DNA of 37,124 nt from contig JALRLM010000447.1 of the NCBI GenBank assembly GCA_023254435.1, positions 1-37,124 of the forward strand, in the 5' to 3' direction. Shown piece by piece: positions 17,054 through 26,351 of this stretch. How positions within the stretch are numbered: the first letter of the stretch is position 1; each line of letters starts with the position of its first letter. The notes under the pieces are model-generated. The model did not search any database. It saw nothing but the letters and a program-made list of their open reading frames with translations, and was not told the origin of the DNA. This DNA comes from Hydrocarboniphaga sp. GTDB taxonomy: Bacteria > Pseudomonadota > Gammaproteobacteria > Nevskiales > Nevskiaceae. Made by a program: the position numbers and the translations under genes.

Positions 17054-18049
17054 TCAGACCGTCAGACCGAGCTTGGCCGCACGCGCATCGAGCTGCGCGA
17101 GCACCGCAGCCAGCGCCTGCTCCGACGCATCGCCGAGCAGGGACTGCGACAAGGGCCTCAAGGCTTGCGCCATGCGATCGCGCCAGTTGCGGAACCACTG
17201 GCTGATGCGCTCCCTGTTCTCCGGATTCTCGGCCGCCGCGGTCTTGATCGTCGCGTCGACCCACTTCGCGGTTTCCTCATACCAGCGCAGCAGATAGTCG
17301 GTCAGCGACGACAGGGCCGAACCGGCGCGCGCAGCGACGTGCTGGTCGAACTGCTGGTAGAACAGCGGATACACCAGGCCGTCGGCCGCGAGATTCTGCG
17401 CCACCAGCACTTCGAACCAGTCGCGCGTCACGAACAAGGCCTCGACTTCTCGACGCAGACCCTGCCAGAGCGGCTCATCGATCCACAGTGAGCGTCCAAT
17501 GCTCAGCGATTCGCCGGTGTTGCCATCGAGCAGCAGGCCGATGCGCGAGAGATGCTGAGCCATGCCGAGACGATCGGTGGTCACCATGATCGCGGCCTGG
17601 GTGACAGCGGTGCCGTAGCCGTAGGCGGCCACGTGGCAGTTACTCATGTTCGCGCCCCACTCGTAGTGGCGCAGCGGCAGCAACGCGAACACGATGGATT
17701 CGCGCACTTCATCGGGCAGCAGGCGCAGCAGATCACGCTTCTCGGCGAAATCGAGCTGGCGATCGAGCGCATCCTGCTGCTTGGCCCGCGTCGTCGTGTA
17801 GCTGCCGTAGTAGAACTGACGCGGATCCTTGAGCGCATACCAGTCGCGCATCGTCACCACGGTTCGGCGACGATCGTAGATTTCGCCGTCCGGATCCCAC
17901 AGCGGCTTGTAGTGCAGGTTCACCTCCGGCTGCACGTCGTACGCAATCTCCTGATAGCGCGTCGCCGGCTTGTCGCCGAAGCGACGGGCCAGGTGCCCGA
18001 AGGTGTTCCGGACCGGCTTGACGCCGTTCGTCCTGATTTCGACCGCCAT
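17054..18049 (-). CDS. dmpL: Phenol hydroxylase beta subunit P1
   Basis: The beta subunit of the hydroxylase. The product is 331 residues, starting MAVEIRTNGVKPVRNTFGHL. It shares the helical fold of the alpha subunit but lacks the iron ligands; motifs such as YEWGANMSNCHVAAYGYGT and PLWQGLRREVEALFVTRDW are characteristic of DmpL/TomA1. It lies in the operon 26 bases after dmpK and 8 bases before dmpM. GGAG is present upstream of the ATG. Confidence 0.95.
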   Translation of the reverse strand: MAVEIRTNGVKPVRNTFGHLARRFGDKPATRYQEIAYDVQPEVNLHYKPLWDPDGEIYDRRRTVVTMRDWYALKDPRQFYYGSYTTTRAKQQDALDRQLDFAEKRDLLRLLPDEVRESIVFALLPLRHYEWGANMSNCHVAAYGYGTAVTQAAIMVTTDRLGMAQHLSRIGLLLDGNTGESLSIGRSLWIDEPLWQGLRREVEALFVTRDWFEVLVAQNLAADGLVYPLFYQQFDQHVAARAGSALSSLTDYLLRWYEETAKWVDATIKTAAAENPENRERISQWFRNWRDRMAQALRPLSQSLLGDASEQALAAVLAQLDARAAKLGLTV

Positions 18050-18075
18050 GCCACTTCTCCTCTTGTAGATGATGT

Positions 18076-18345
18076 CTAGTCGGTGAGGCCGGGCTTGCCG
18101 TAACGCCACTTGGCCTGCTCGAGCTCGACGGCCTGCGCCTGCTCGGGTGTGAGTTCGATGCAGCGGTTGGTCTCGCAGAACTCGGTGAACGCCGCCTCGC
18201 TGAGCACGAGATCGACCATCAGATCGGCCGATCCGATACCGAACGAAAATTCGACGTAACCGTGCTCGTTGGTTCGCTGGCGCCTCACGAATCGCACACT
18301 GGTGTCGACTTCCTCGAACAGCGCCTTGCCGGGGCTGGTGCTCAT
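18076..18345 (-). CDS. dmpK: Phenol hydroxylase assembly protein P0
   Basis: First gene of the hydroxylase operon, 89 residues from MSTSPGKALFEEVD. The DmpK signature segments are FVRRQRTNEHGYVEFSFG and RCIELTPEQA...WRYGKPGL. In the Pseudomonas system DmpK is not part of the active enzyme but helps iron loading or assembly of the hydroxylase. The start at 18345 is preceded by GGAG. A sigma-54-type promoter lies about 90-100 bases upstream, giving a leader of about 75 bases. Confidence 0.92.
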   Translation of the reverse strand: MSTSPGKALFEEVDTSVRFVRRQRTNEHGYVEFSFGIGSADLMVDLVLSEAAFTEFCETNRCIELTPEQAQAVELEQAKWRYGKPGLTD

Positions 18346-18432
18346 CGAAACGCGTTCTCCTGATATCCGTACGCACCGCTGATGGGTCGTTGTCGGCCGC
18401 TCGTGCGGCTCGCTTTTTCGCGGCACTACATG

Positions 18433-18447
18433 GCAGCAGACATGCCA
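18433..18447 (-). promoter_or_regulatory. Sigma-54 (-24/-12) promoter of the phenol hydroxylase operon
   Basis: On the minus strand TGGCATGTCTGCTGC matches the -24/-12 consensus TGGCACG-N4-TTGC at all but two of its defined positions, with correct GG-to-GC spacing. Predicted transcription starts near 18421, about 75 bases before dmpK. The DmpR-type activator is encoded divergently and an upstream activator site lies about 120 bp away. The promoter of the dioxygenase operon (22646-22660) has the same form. Confidence 0.75.
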
Positions 18448-18557
18448 GCGTCGAAGGCCGGAATGCCGCGCTCACGCATCGAATTGAGCGCACAAGGATT
18501 TATTGCGATCCAAGCTCAGGCCCGAAGTGCCTTGCGAAACCGGGATCACCACCGGGA

Positions 18558-18573
18558 TCGATCAATTGATCAA
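18558..18573. promoter_or_regulatory. DmpR/XylR-type upstream activating sequence
   Basis: TCGATCAATTGATCAA differs by one base from TTGATCAATTGATCAA, the palindromic site bound by XylR/DmpR/MopR-type activators. The centre lies about 120 bp upstream of the -24 element of the phenol hydroxylase promoter, inside the usual enhancer range. A second copy of comparable quality was not evident here, unlike at the dioxygenase promoter. It may also affect the regulator's own promoter. Confidence 0.75.
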
Positions 18574-18697
18574 ATCGCGCGCAAGCCCTCACTTCTGCGG
18601 ATAGACGAAATGCTCGCGCTGCGCTGCAACACGCTCGCGAGTAGGCGATCGCCGAAAGCTTGTTCTATGCTCCGGACCAGGAGATAGGTGCGATCCC

Positions 18698-20431
<1,734 letters not shown>

Positions 20432-20449
<18 letters not shown>

Positions 20450-20860
20450 GGCGGCGACGCGTGCGGCCACTTCGGCCGCACGCAGCACCGAAGCCGGCAC
20501 TCCGCCGATCGCCCAGTTCTCCGGTGAGATCGGCCAGCAGCCTCCACGCACGCATTCACGCCTGACGCCGAGGATGTCGACGATCAGATCGGTGAAGCCG
20601 ACGAGCAGGCGCTGCCGTTCTTCGACTGGCCGCCCTTCGAGCACGAGGAAATGGAAGTACGGCGCGTGCTCCGCGCCAGCCTCCACCGATACGCCGCCGA
20701 CCGCGATGCGTTTGGCGGCATACGCCTCGACGAACACGCGCACGCGCTCGATCGGACTCTTCAGGCTCTCAGCGTAGAAGCGGCTCGTTTCCGCCAACAG
20801 TCGCTCGCACTGTGCATCGCTGTAGCATCCGTCGGCGAGATGAATCGTGAGGATGGGCAT
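20432..20860 (-). CDS. Fused (tandem) 4-oxalocrotonate tautomerase-like protein
   Basis: A protein of 142 residues made of two tautomerase-superfamily units. Unit 1 (2-56) has the N-terminal catalytic Pro (MPILTIH) and an Arg at the R39 position (ERVRVF), but Cys/Tyr where R11 is expected (ADGCYSD). Unit 2 (about 66-121) keeps the equivalents of Pro1 (P67, now internal), R11 (R77, LEGR), R39 (R105) and an aromatic at F50 (W116). Each unit ends in a similar xIAVGGV/WAIGGV turn. Fused 4-OTs are a known minority group, usually of unproven function. It is the third gene of the dioxygenase operon, 15 bases after the SDR gene, so it probably acts on ring-cleavage products. GGAG precedes the ATG. 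Confidence 0.8.
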
Positions 20861-20875
20861 TGGTGTTCTCCAGCC

Positions 20876-21628
20876 TCAGGGAAGGCCCTTGCGCCGTCCC
20901 GCATCCATAAACAGCGTGCTGCCCGCGAAAGCATCGGCTTCTCCGGCGAGCAGCATCTCCACCGCCCAGGCAATCTGCTCGACCGAGGTGAAGGCACCGA
21001 TCGCGGATTCGCGCTTCATGTCGGCGTAGATCGCATCGACGTTCGAACCAGACAAGGCAGCTCTGGCTTCGGCGACGCGGCGCAGACGTTCGGTATCCGC
21101 GGGCCCCGGCGCGATCAGATGCGCCGTGATCTGGCGCTCGCCATAAGCCCACGACAGCTGGCGAATCAGATTGGCGAGCGCCGCATTGGCGACGCCCGCG
21201 GTGGCTGCGTAGGCGGTCGGTTCGAAACCGTAGTGACCGCCTATCGCAACCAGCCTCGACTGTCTCGTCAAACGATGGTCGACTGCGCGCACCAGCCTCA
21301 GCATGCCACCAACCTTGATGTTTACTGCATCGACGATGGCCTGGGTCGGGGCCTCGCGCACACCACCTGCGGTGGCGACGCCGGGGCCATGCACGATCAT
21401 GCGAACCGGCCGATCGAGATGCGCGCCGATCGACTCGATCGCACTGTCCGACGCGATATCCGCCGCGCACGCGACAATACCGGGTGCCTCGGCAACCAGC
21501 GACGCGAGCGAAGCCTCCGAACGCGCCACCGCGACCACTTTGAGTCCGCACTGCGCCAGCCGACGCGCAATGACCTGGCCCATCGCGCCGGTGCTACCGA
21601 CGACGACAGCGATTTCCCCTGTGCTCAC
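20876..21628 (-). CDS. Atypical short-chain dehydrogenase/reductase (catalytic residues lost)
   Basis: A protein of 250 residues from a GTG at 21628 with a GGAG site in front. The Rossmann start VVVGSTGAMGQVIARRL and the Asp in CAADIAS are SDR-like, and HGPGVATAGGV resembles the NNAG region. The active site is not: the Ser region reads VAIGGHYG, and the YxxxK motif reads Y140-AAT-A144, so both Ser and Lys are missing. The C-terminal SxxFMDAG is typical of the family. It may bind NAD(P) without normal redox catalysis, or use other chemistry. It lies between the dioxygenase and fused tautomerase genes in one operon. Confidence 0.8.
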   Translation of the reverse strand: MSTGEIAVVVGSTGAMGQVIARRLAQCGLKVVAVARSEASLASLVAEAPGIVACAADIASDSAIESIGAHLDRPVRMIVHGPGVATAGGVREAPTQAIVDAVNIKVGGMLRLVRAVDHRLTRQSRLVAIGGHYGFEPTAYAATAGVANAALANLIRQLSWAYGERQITAHLIAPGPADTERLRRVAEARAALSGSNVDAIYADMKRESAIGAFTSVEQIAWAVEMLLAGEADAFAGSTLFMDAGRRKGLP

Positions 21629-21637
21629 GGGCGCTCC

Positions 21638-22570
21638 TCAGGTCAGAACGGTGAGGAAGCTCTCACGCACGACATTGTCCTGTGCGAAGGTCGCCCCGCC
21701 GAGATCGGTGGTGTCCCAGACTATCGTCGGCGTATCCGGATAGTGCACGTAGCCCTCGGCGAAGACTTCGTTGCGATTGCCGGAGGGATCGAAGAAGTAG
21801 ATCGTCGCCCCGCGCGTCACCCCGTGGCGATTCGGGCCGACATCGACCGGAATGCGGTACTTGCCGATCTTGTCTGCTGCTTTGATAACGTCGTGAGCGG
21901 ATTCGAGCAGGAACGAAACGTGATGGAAGCGATTCGGCTCCGGCTGCAGCACGAAAGCGATGTCGTGAGGCTTGGTCGAACAGCTCAGGAACACCGCGAG
22001 CGAGATTCCGCTTTCGTGATCGATGATGCGTTCGGACAGATCGAAATCGAAGACTTTGGTAAACAGCTCGACGTTCTGGTCGATATTGTTTCCACCGAGC
22101 AGTGCGTGATCGAGACGGTTGATGTTGAAGCCGCGAATCACGCCTTCGTCCGGAGTGGTCCCCGGATTCAGGGTTCCGAGCGTATTGCCGATCTGCTCTT
22201 TTTCCGCGTAGAGCTGCATGCAGTGCCCGCTCGCCAGCGTGAATTCGATTCGGCGACCGGACTTGGGATAGAAGCCCGCCTCGATGTGGCGAACCTCGAG
22301 ACCGAAGTCGCGAACCTTGGCTTCGAATTCGGTCAGCGTGCGATCGTCGTAGACCTTCATCGCGACATAGTCGAGGCCCGGCGAATCGGATTCGCGCAGT
22401 ACCAGGCAGTGATGATCGTGTTCATCCCAGGCTTTGTAATAGACCTGGCCTTTGTCGTCCTGCATGACTTCGTGCAGGCCCATGCGATCGCCGTAATGCA
22501 GGCGCGCCGCCTTCATGTCCATCACCCGCATCGCCACTTCGCCCAACCGCAGTACGCCGCGCATTGCCAT
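21638..22570 (-). CDS. dmpB: Catechol 2,3-dioxygenase (extradiol)
   Basis: Opens catechol at the 2,3 position to give 2-hydroxymuconic semialdehyde using Fe(II) and O2. The product is 310 residues with two vicinal-oxygen-chelate repeats. The iron ligands lie in the C-terminal repeat: H155 (LDHALL), H217 (FHHVSF) and E268 (NRNEVF). The segments IYFFDPSGNRNEVF, GPNRHGVT and the C-terminal FLTVLT are nearly identical to the XylE/DmpB type. It is the first gene of a three-gene operon with its own sigma-54-type promoter, rather than lying beside the ferredoxin as in classic dmp/xyl operons. GGAGG lies upstream of the ATG. Confidence 0.97.
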   Translation of the reverse strand: MAMRGVLRLGEVAMRVMDMKAARLHYGDRMGLHEVMQDDKGQVYYKAWDEHDHHCLVLRESDSPGLDYVAMKVYDDRTLTEFEAKVRDFGLEVRHIEAGFYPKSGRRIEFTLASGHCMQLYAEKEQIGNTLGTLNPGTTPDEGVIRGFNINRLDHALLGGNNIDQNVELFTKVFDFDLSERIIDHESGISLAVFLSCSTKPHDIAFVLQPEPNRFHHVSFLLESAHDVIKAADKIGKYRIPVDVGPNRHGVTRGATIYFFDPSGNRNEVFAEGYVHYPDTPTIVWDTTDLGGATFAQDNVVRESFLTVLT

Positions 22571-22645
22571 TGATTCTTCCTCCAGTAAGAGCCCTTCGAA
22601 GAGCCGTCGTTGTCATCCGAAAACCACTCGGTCAGCACTTCGGTA

Positions 22646-22660
22646 GCAGCGCTCATGCCA
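22646..22660 (-). promoter_or_regulatory. Sigma-54 (-24/-12) promoter of the dioxygenase operon
   Basis: On the minus strand TGGCATGAGCGCTGC has the same fixed bases as the phenol hydroxylase promoter (TGGCATG-N4-CTGC), with correct -24/-12 spacing. Predicted transcription starts near 22634, about 64 bases before the dioxygenase ATG. Two DmpR-type sites lie about 105-150 bp upstream. Confidence 0.75.
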
Positions 22661-22756
22661 GCGCTTTCGATACCCGACACCTCTTCACAGACCATTGATC
22701 CGAAATACTTTTCTCAGCCACCCAACACAATCCGAGAATGCTGCGCCGCGGCACTT

Positions 22757-22812
22757 TCACCAATTGGTCGAATCGCTTCCAAAGCCCTCGAAAGCGGATC
22801 GATCAATTGATG
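22757..22812. promoter_or_regulatory. Pair of DmpR-type upstream activating sequences
   Basis: The distal site TCGATCAATTGATGAC (22799-22814 region, core GATCAATTGATG at 22801-22812) is a near copy of the site at 18558. The proximal site TTCACCAATTGGTCGA (about 22756-22771) matches TTGATCAATTGATCAA at 12 of 16 positions. Their centres are 43 bp apart, about four helical turns, as in paired XylR enhancers. The distal site overlaps the stop codon of the RND transporter gene. Confidence 0.65.
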
Positions 22813-25253
22813 ACGCGAGGGGAGCCAGCAGCCAGACGCGACGTGGCTTGCGTCGCGTTCTCGGGCTCGCGTCCCGGCTTGAGTAGGAAGTGCCCGAGCG
22901 CCGGCAGCAGGATCAGTGCACCGAGCATGTTCCAGACGAACATGAAGGCGAGCAGGATGCCCATGTCGGCCTGGAACTTGATCGGCGAGAACGCCCAGGT
23001 CGCGACGGCGATACCGAGCGTGATGCCTGTCAGCACCACGACACGGCCCGTGAACTGCAGCGCTTCGTAGTAGGCCTGCGACAGACTCAGTCCACGACGC
23101 AGTCCAGCCAACGTCACCGTCAGCACGTAGAGCGCGTAGTCGACACCGATGCCGACACCGAGTGCGATCACTGGCAAGGTCGCCACTTTCACGCCGATGT
23201 TCAGACTCACCATGAGCGCCTCGCACAGCACCGAGGTGAGCATCAGTGGAAGCACCGCGCAGACCACCGCGCGCCAGGAACGGAAGGTGACGAAGGCGAG
23301 CACGATCACCGCCAGGTAAACCAGCGCAAGCATCTGAAGATTGGCCTTTCGCACGACGATGTTGGTGGCCGCCTCGATGCCCGCGTTGCCGGCGGCCGGC
23401 AAGAACTTCACGCTGTCGCTGTTCTGCTCATTTGCGAAGGTTCTGACAGCCGCAACCACGCTATCGAGCGTATCGGCCTTGTGATCGCGAAGGTAGGCGT
23501 AGACCGTCAGCAGATCGCAGTTCTGATTGAACAGCTCGCGCGGAGCCCGCGTGAACACGGCGTTGAGCATGTCCTGGCTGCGCGGGATTTCGTACCACTT
23601 GAGGCTGCCTTCGTTGAGCCCCGCCGAGGCCCGCTTGCTGAGCGCCGCGAGCGACTGCGTTCCCTCGACTCCGGGCAGCTGTTGCAGGCGATACTCGAGC
23701 GCATCGACCTTCGTGAGCGTGCCGTATAGCGCGCATTCGAACTGCGGCGTCGTCACCATGGTGACGAAGGTGTCGCTGCTCGCCGCGTAGTTCTGCGCGA
23801 TGAAGGCGTTGTCCCGGTTGTAGCGCGAGTCGGGGCGCAGCTCCGGCGCTCCGGCGCTGGTATCGCCGATTTTCAGATTCGTGCTCACCGCAAATCCGGC
23901 TCCACCCAACACCAGTGATGCGACGATTGCGATCGTCGCCCACTTGCGCGTGGTGAAACGATCGAGAAACACCCAGAAGCGATGCTTGGTCTGTTCTGCG
24001 GCCTCACTTGCAACGGCTTCCGATCGCAGGCTGCGCGCCGCGGCCTTGTCGCTGACGCCGGTGTACGAAAGCAAGATCGGCAGCAGCACGAGATTGGTGA
24101 AGATCAGCAAGGCGACGCCGATGCTCGCGGTTATCGCAAGATCCTGGATCACTTCGATCTTGATGATCATGAGCACCGCGAAGCCAACCGCATCCGCGAG
24201 CAGCGCCGTCAGCCCGGCGACGAACAGGCGCCGGAAGGTGTAGCGCGCCGCGACCAGGCGATGCGTACCTCGACCGATGTCCTGCATGATGCCGTTCATC
24301 TTCTGCGCGCCATGACTCATGCCGATCGCAAAGACCAGGAATGGCACGAGTATCGAGTACGGATCGAGCTCGAAGCCGAGAACCGGCAGCAGGCCGAGCA
24401 GCCAGACCACCGCGATCATCGAGCAGAGCATTACCAGAGCGGTACTGCGTGCGCAGCGCGTATAGCCGTACAGCACCGCGCTGCAGACCGCGACCGCGCA
24501 AGCGAAGAACAGCAGCACCTGGCGCATGCCGTCGATGAGATCGCCGACCACCTTGGCGAAGCCATTGACGTGGATGCGAACGTGCTCGGACTGGTACTTG
24601 TCGCGCAGCGACTCGATGCGCTGGGACAGTTCGGCGTAGTCGATGCCTTCGCCGGTTTCGGCGATTTTGTCCTGCAAGGGAACCAGCACCACGCTCGATC
24701 GATAGTCAGGCGCGACCAGCAGGCCAATCTCGCCCGAGCGCTCGGTGTTGATGCGTACCTGTTCGATTGCCTGTGGCGAGCCGTCGTAGTCGTCCGGAAC
24801 GACCGGGCCACCATCGAGTCCGTCCTCGGTCACTCCGGTCCAGCGAACGGCCGGGCTCCACAGGCTCTTCATGTACGGACGATCGACTTCCGGATACAGG
24901 AAGACTTCGTCGTTGATCTTGCGCAGCACCTCGAGATACTCGGCGTCGAAGATGCTGCCATCCGCACTCTCGACCGCGATGCGCAGCGTATTGCCGAGCC
25001 CGCCGAGCTGGGCCTTGTGAGCGAGATAGTTCTGGATGAAGGGATGCGAGGTCGGCAACATCTTCTCGTAGGCTGCGTTGAGCCGCAGTCCGAACGAGAA
25101 GTAAGCGAGCACCACGGTGACGATCGCGCAGACCAGCAAAATCGGCAGCCGGTGATTGAACAGGGCGCGCTCGGCGATGGAGCCGGATCGGGCGTCGAAT
25201 TCTTCGAGCCGGCGGATAACCGGCTCGGTTGCGGCAGCGGAATGAGCGTTCAT
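22803..25253 (-). CDS. RND-superfamily (MMPL-type) transporter
   Basis: A protein of 816 residues from the ATG at 25253. It has two repeats of a membrane helix, a large periplasmic loop and a five-helix bundle. The first helix is near residues 50-70 (LLVCAIVTVVLAYFSFGL); bundles follow the loops at about 265-400 (VLLFFACAVAVCSAVLYGY, VFAIGMSHG) and near the C-terminus (LVYLAVIVLAFVTF, VIALGVGIGVDYALY). The G-x-D-Y helix and AIGMSHG resemble sterol-sensing/MMPL exporters. Genes of this kind with DUF1302, DUF1329 and YCF48 proteins are common in steroid and hydrocarbon degraders and are thought to move hydrophobic compounds across the envelope. The start overlaps the YCF48 stop (ATGA); the last gene of its operon. 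Confidence 0.88.
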   Translation of the reverse strand: MNAHSAAATEPVIRRLEEFDARSGSIAERALFNHRLPILLVCAIVTVVLAYFSFGLRLNAAYEKMLPTSHPFIQNYLAHKAQLGGLGNTLRIAVESADGSIFDAEYLEVLRKINDEVFLYPEVDRPYMKSLWSPAVRWTGVTEDGLDGGPVVPDDYDGSPQAIEQVRINTERSGEIGLLVAPDYRSSVVLVPLQDKIAETGEGIDYAELSQRIESLRDKYQSEHVRIHVNGFAKVVGDLIDGMRQVLLFFACAVAVCSAVLYGYTRCARSTALVMLCSMIAVVWLLGLLPVLGFELDPYSILVPFLVFAIGMSHGAQKMNGIMQDIGRGTHRLVAARYTFRRLFVAGLTALLADAVGFAVLMIIKIEVIQDLAITASIGVALLIFTNLVLLPILLSYTGVSDKAAARSLRSEAVASEAAEQTKHRFWVFLDRFTTRKWATIAIVASLVLGGAGFAVSTNLKIGDTSAGAPELRPDSRYNRDNAFIAQNYAASSDTFVTMVTTPQFECALYGTLTKVDALEYRLQQLPGVEGTQSLAALSKRASAGLNEGSLKWYEIPRSQDMLNAVFTRAPRELFNQNCDLLTVYAYLRDHKADTLDSVVAAVRTFANEQNSDSVKFLPAAGNAGIEAATNIVVRKANLQMLALVYLAVIVLAFVTFRSWRAVVCAVLPLMLTSVLCEALMVSLNIGVKVATLPVIALGVGIGVDYALYVLTVTLAGLRRGLSLSQAYYEALQFTGRVVVLTGITLGIAVATWAFSPIKFQADMGILLAFMFVWNMLGALILLPALGHFLLKPGREPENATQATSRLAAGSPRVIN

Positions 25254-26341
25254 GGCGTCGAAGCGGTTTCGAGATTCGCCGGTGCGATGCGCGTCAGTCC
25301 GCGCACGCCGGCCAGGACGAGGCCACCGTCGGCAGCGACGACGACGCTCGTGAACGAGAACGACTGCGGCGGCTTCACCGCATGGAAGGCGGATTCTCCG
25401 CGGCGGCGGCGCAAGACCCGGCCGGCCTCGTCCACCAGAACGAGCGAGCGATCCGGCAAGCTCGTGGCCGCTGTCACCGTAATCGCCTGCCCGAGATCGA
25501 GCGTCTGCCACGATGCACCACCGTCGCCCGATTGCAGCGCATTACCGCGCAAGCCGTAGGCGATCAGTCCGGCATCGGTTTGTTCGGCGACGCCGAAGTA
25601 GGTTCCGCGATATGGCGTCGTCAGCGTCTGGAAGCGAGCGCCATCATCACTCGACTCGAACAAGGCGCCCTGCTCTCCGGCGATGTAGTACCGATCGGCC
25701 GTTGCATACAGGCGATACAGATGCTTGCCGCGCGGATTGTCGAGCGCATCGCGACGCGACTGCCAATGCTGTCCAGCATCGCGGGTCTCGAAGATAGCGC
25801 CGTAAGCCCCGATCGCAAACCCATGCTCGGGCGTGAGGAAGCACACGTCGAGCAGCGGATTGTCGAGCGACGCATCGACTGCCTGCGTCGCATCGCGAAG
25901 CCGGCGCTGCGCGGCCGGTTCGTCGGTCGCTGCGGCTTTGGCCGCTTCGAGTTCGAGAGCGGCGCCCTGCTTGCCGTCGAGCACCCGCGTCCAGCTTTCG
26001 CCGCCGTCATCGCTACGCAGAATCAGGCCGGCATGACCGACGGCCCAGCCGGCTTTCGGCGTCGGAAACGACAGAGCGGTCAGCGTGACACTGGTCGGAA
26101 CCTTCGCCTGGCGCCAGCTCGCTCCATTGTCGTCGGACAACAGCACGATGCCGCGCTCGCCTACGGCCACCAGCCGATCACCGGCGCGCGTCACCGCGAG
26201 CAGCACGCCGGTTTCGGGGTGTCGCGCCATCTCGGCTGGACGACTCAAGGGATCGGTCGTCGGCGCTGCAATCGCGAAACCGACGGGCCATGTCGCCAGC
26301 GCCAGTAGAGCCGCTCGTCCCAGCATGAGAGGGCGCTTCAT
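25250..26341 (-). CDS. Exported YCF48-like beta-propeller protein
   Basis: A protein of 363 residues from the ATG at 26341, with a signal peptide (MKRPLMLGRAALLALATWPV, cleavage probably after AIAA). Repeated Asp-box/BNR motifs show a beta-propeller: LSDDNGASW, RSDDGGESW, SSDDGARF and SGDGGASW, with repeated GWAVGHAG, GFAIGAYG and YYIAGEQG turns. It matches the YCF48/HCF136-like family (assembly factor for photosystem II in plants). In proteobacteria such proteins accompany RND/DUF1329 modules with an unknown, probably periplasmic scaffold role. It sits 10 bases after the DUF1329 gene and overlaps the RND gene. Confidence 0.82.
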   Translation of the reverse strand: MKRPLMLGRAALLALATWPVGFAIAAPTTDPLSRPAEMARHPETGVLLAVTRAGDRLVAVGERGIVLLSDDNGASWRQAKVPTSVTLTALSFPTPKAGWAVGHAGLILRSDDGGESWTRVLDGKQGAALELEAAKAAATDEPAAQRRLRDATQAVDASLDNPLLDVCFLTPEHGFAIGAYGAIFETRDAGQHWQSRRDALDNPRGKHLYRLYATADRYYIAGEQGALFESSDDGARFQTLTTPYRGTYFGVAEQTDAGLIAYGLRGNALQSGDGGASWQTLDLGQAITVTAATSLPDRSLVLVDEAGRVLRRRRGESAFHAVKPPQSFSFTSVVVAADGGLVLAGVRGLTRIAPANLETASTP

Positions 26342-26351
26342 CGCTGCCGCC

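Noticed and set aside
15118-17205. Open frame of about 700 codons opposite dmpN and dmpM
   Set aside because: It is a codon-bias shadow of the phenol hydroxylase genes, with no start context and no recognisable domain.
22803-25511. Upstream-extended start for the RND transporter
   Set aside because: The extra 86 residues overlap the YCF48-like gene and are Arg/Gly-rich shadow sequence. The ATG at 25253 overlaps the preceding stop and gives the normal N-terminus.
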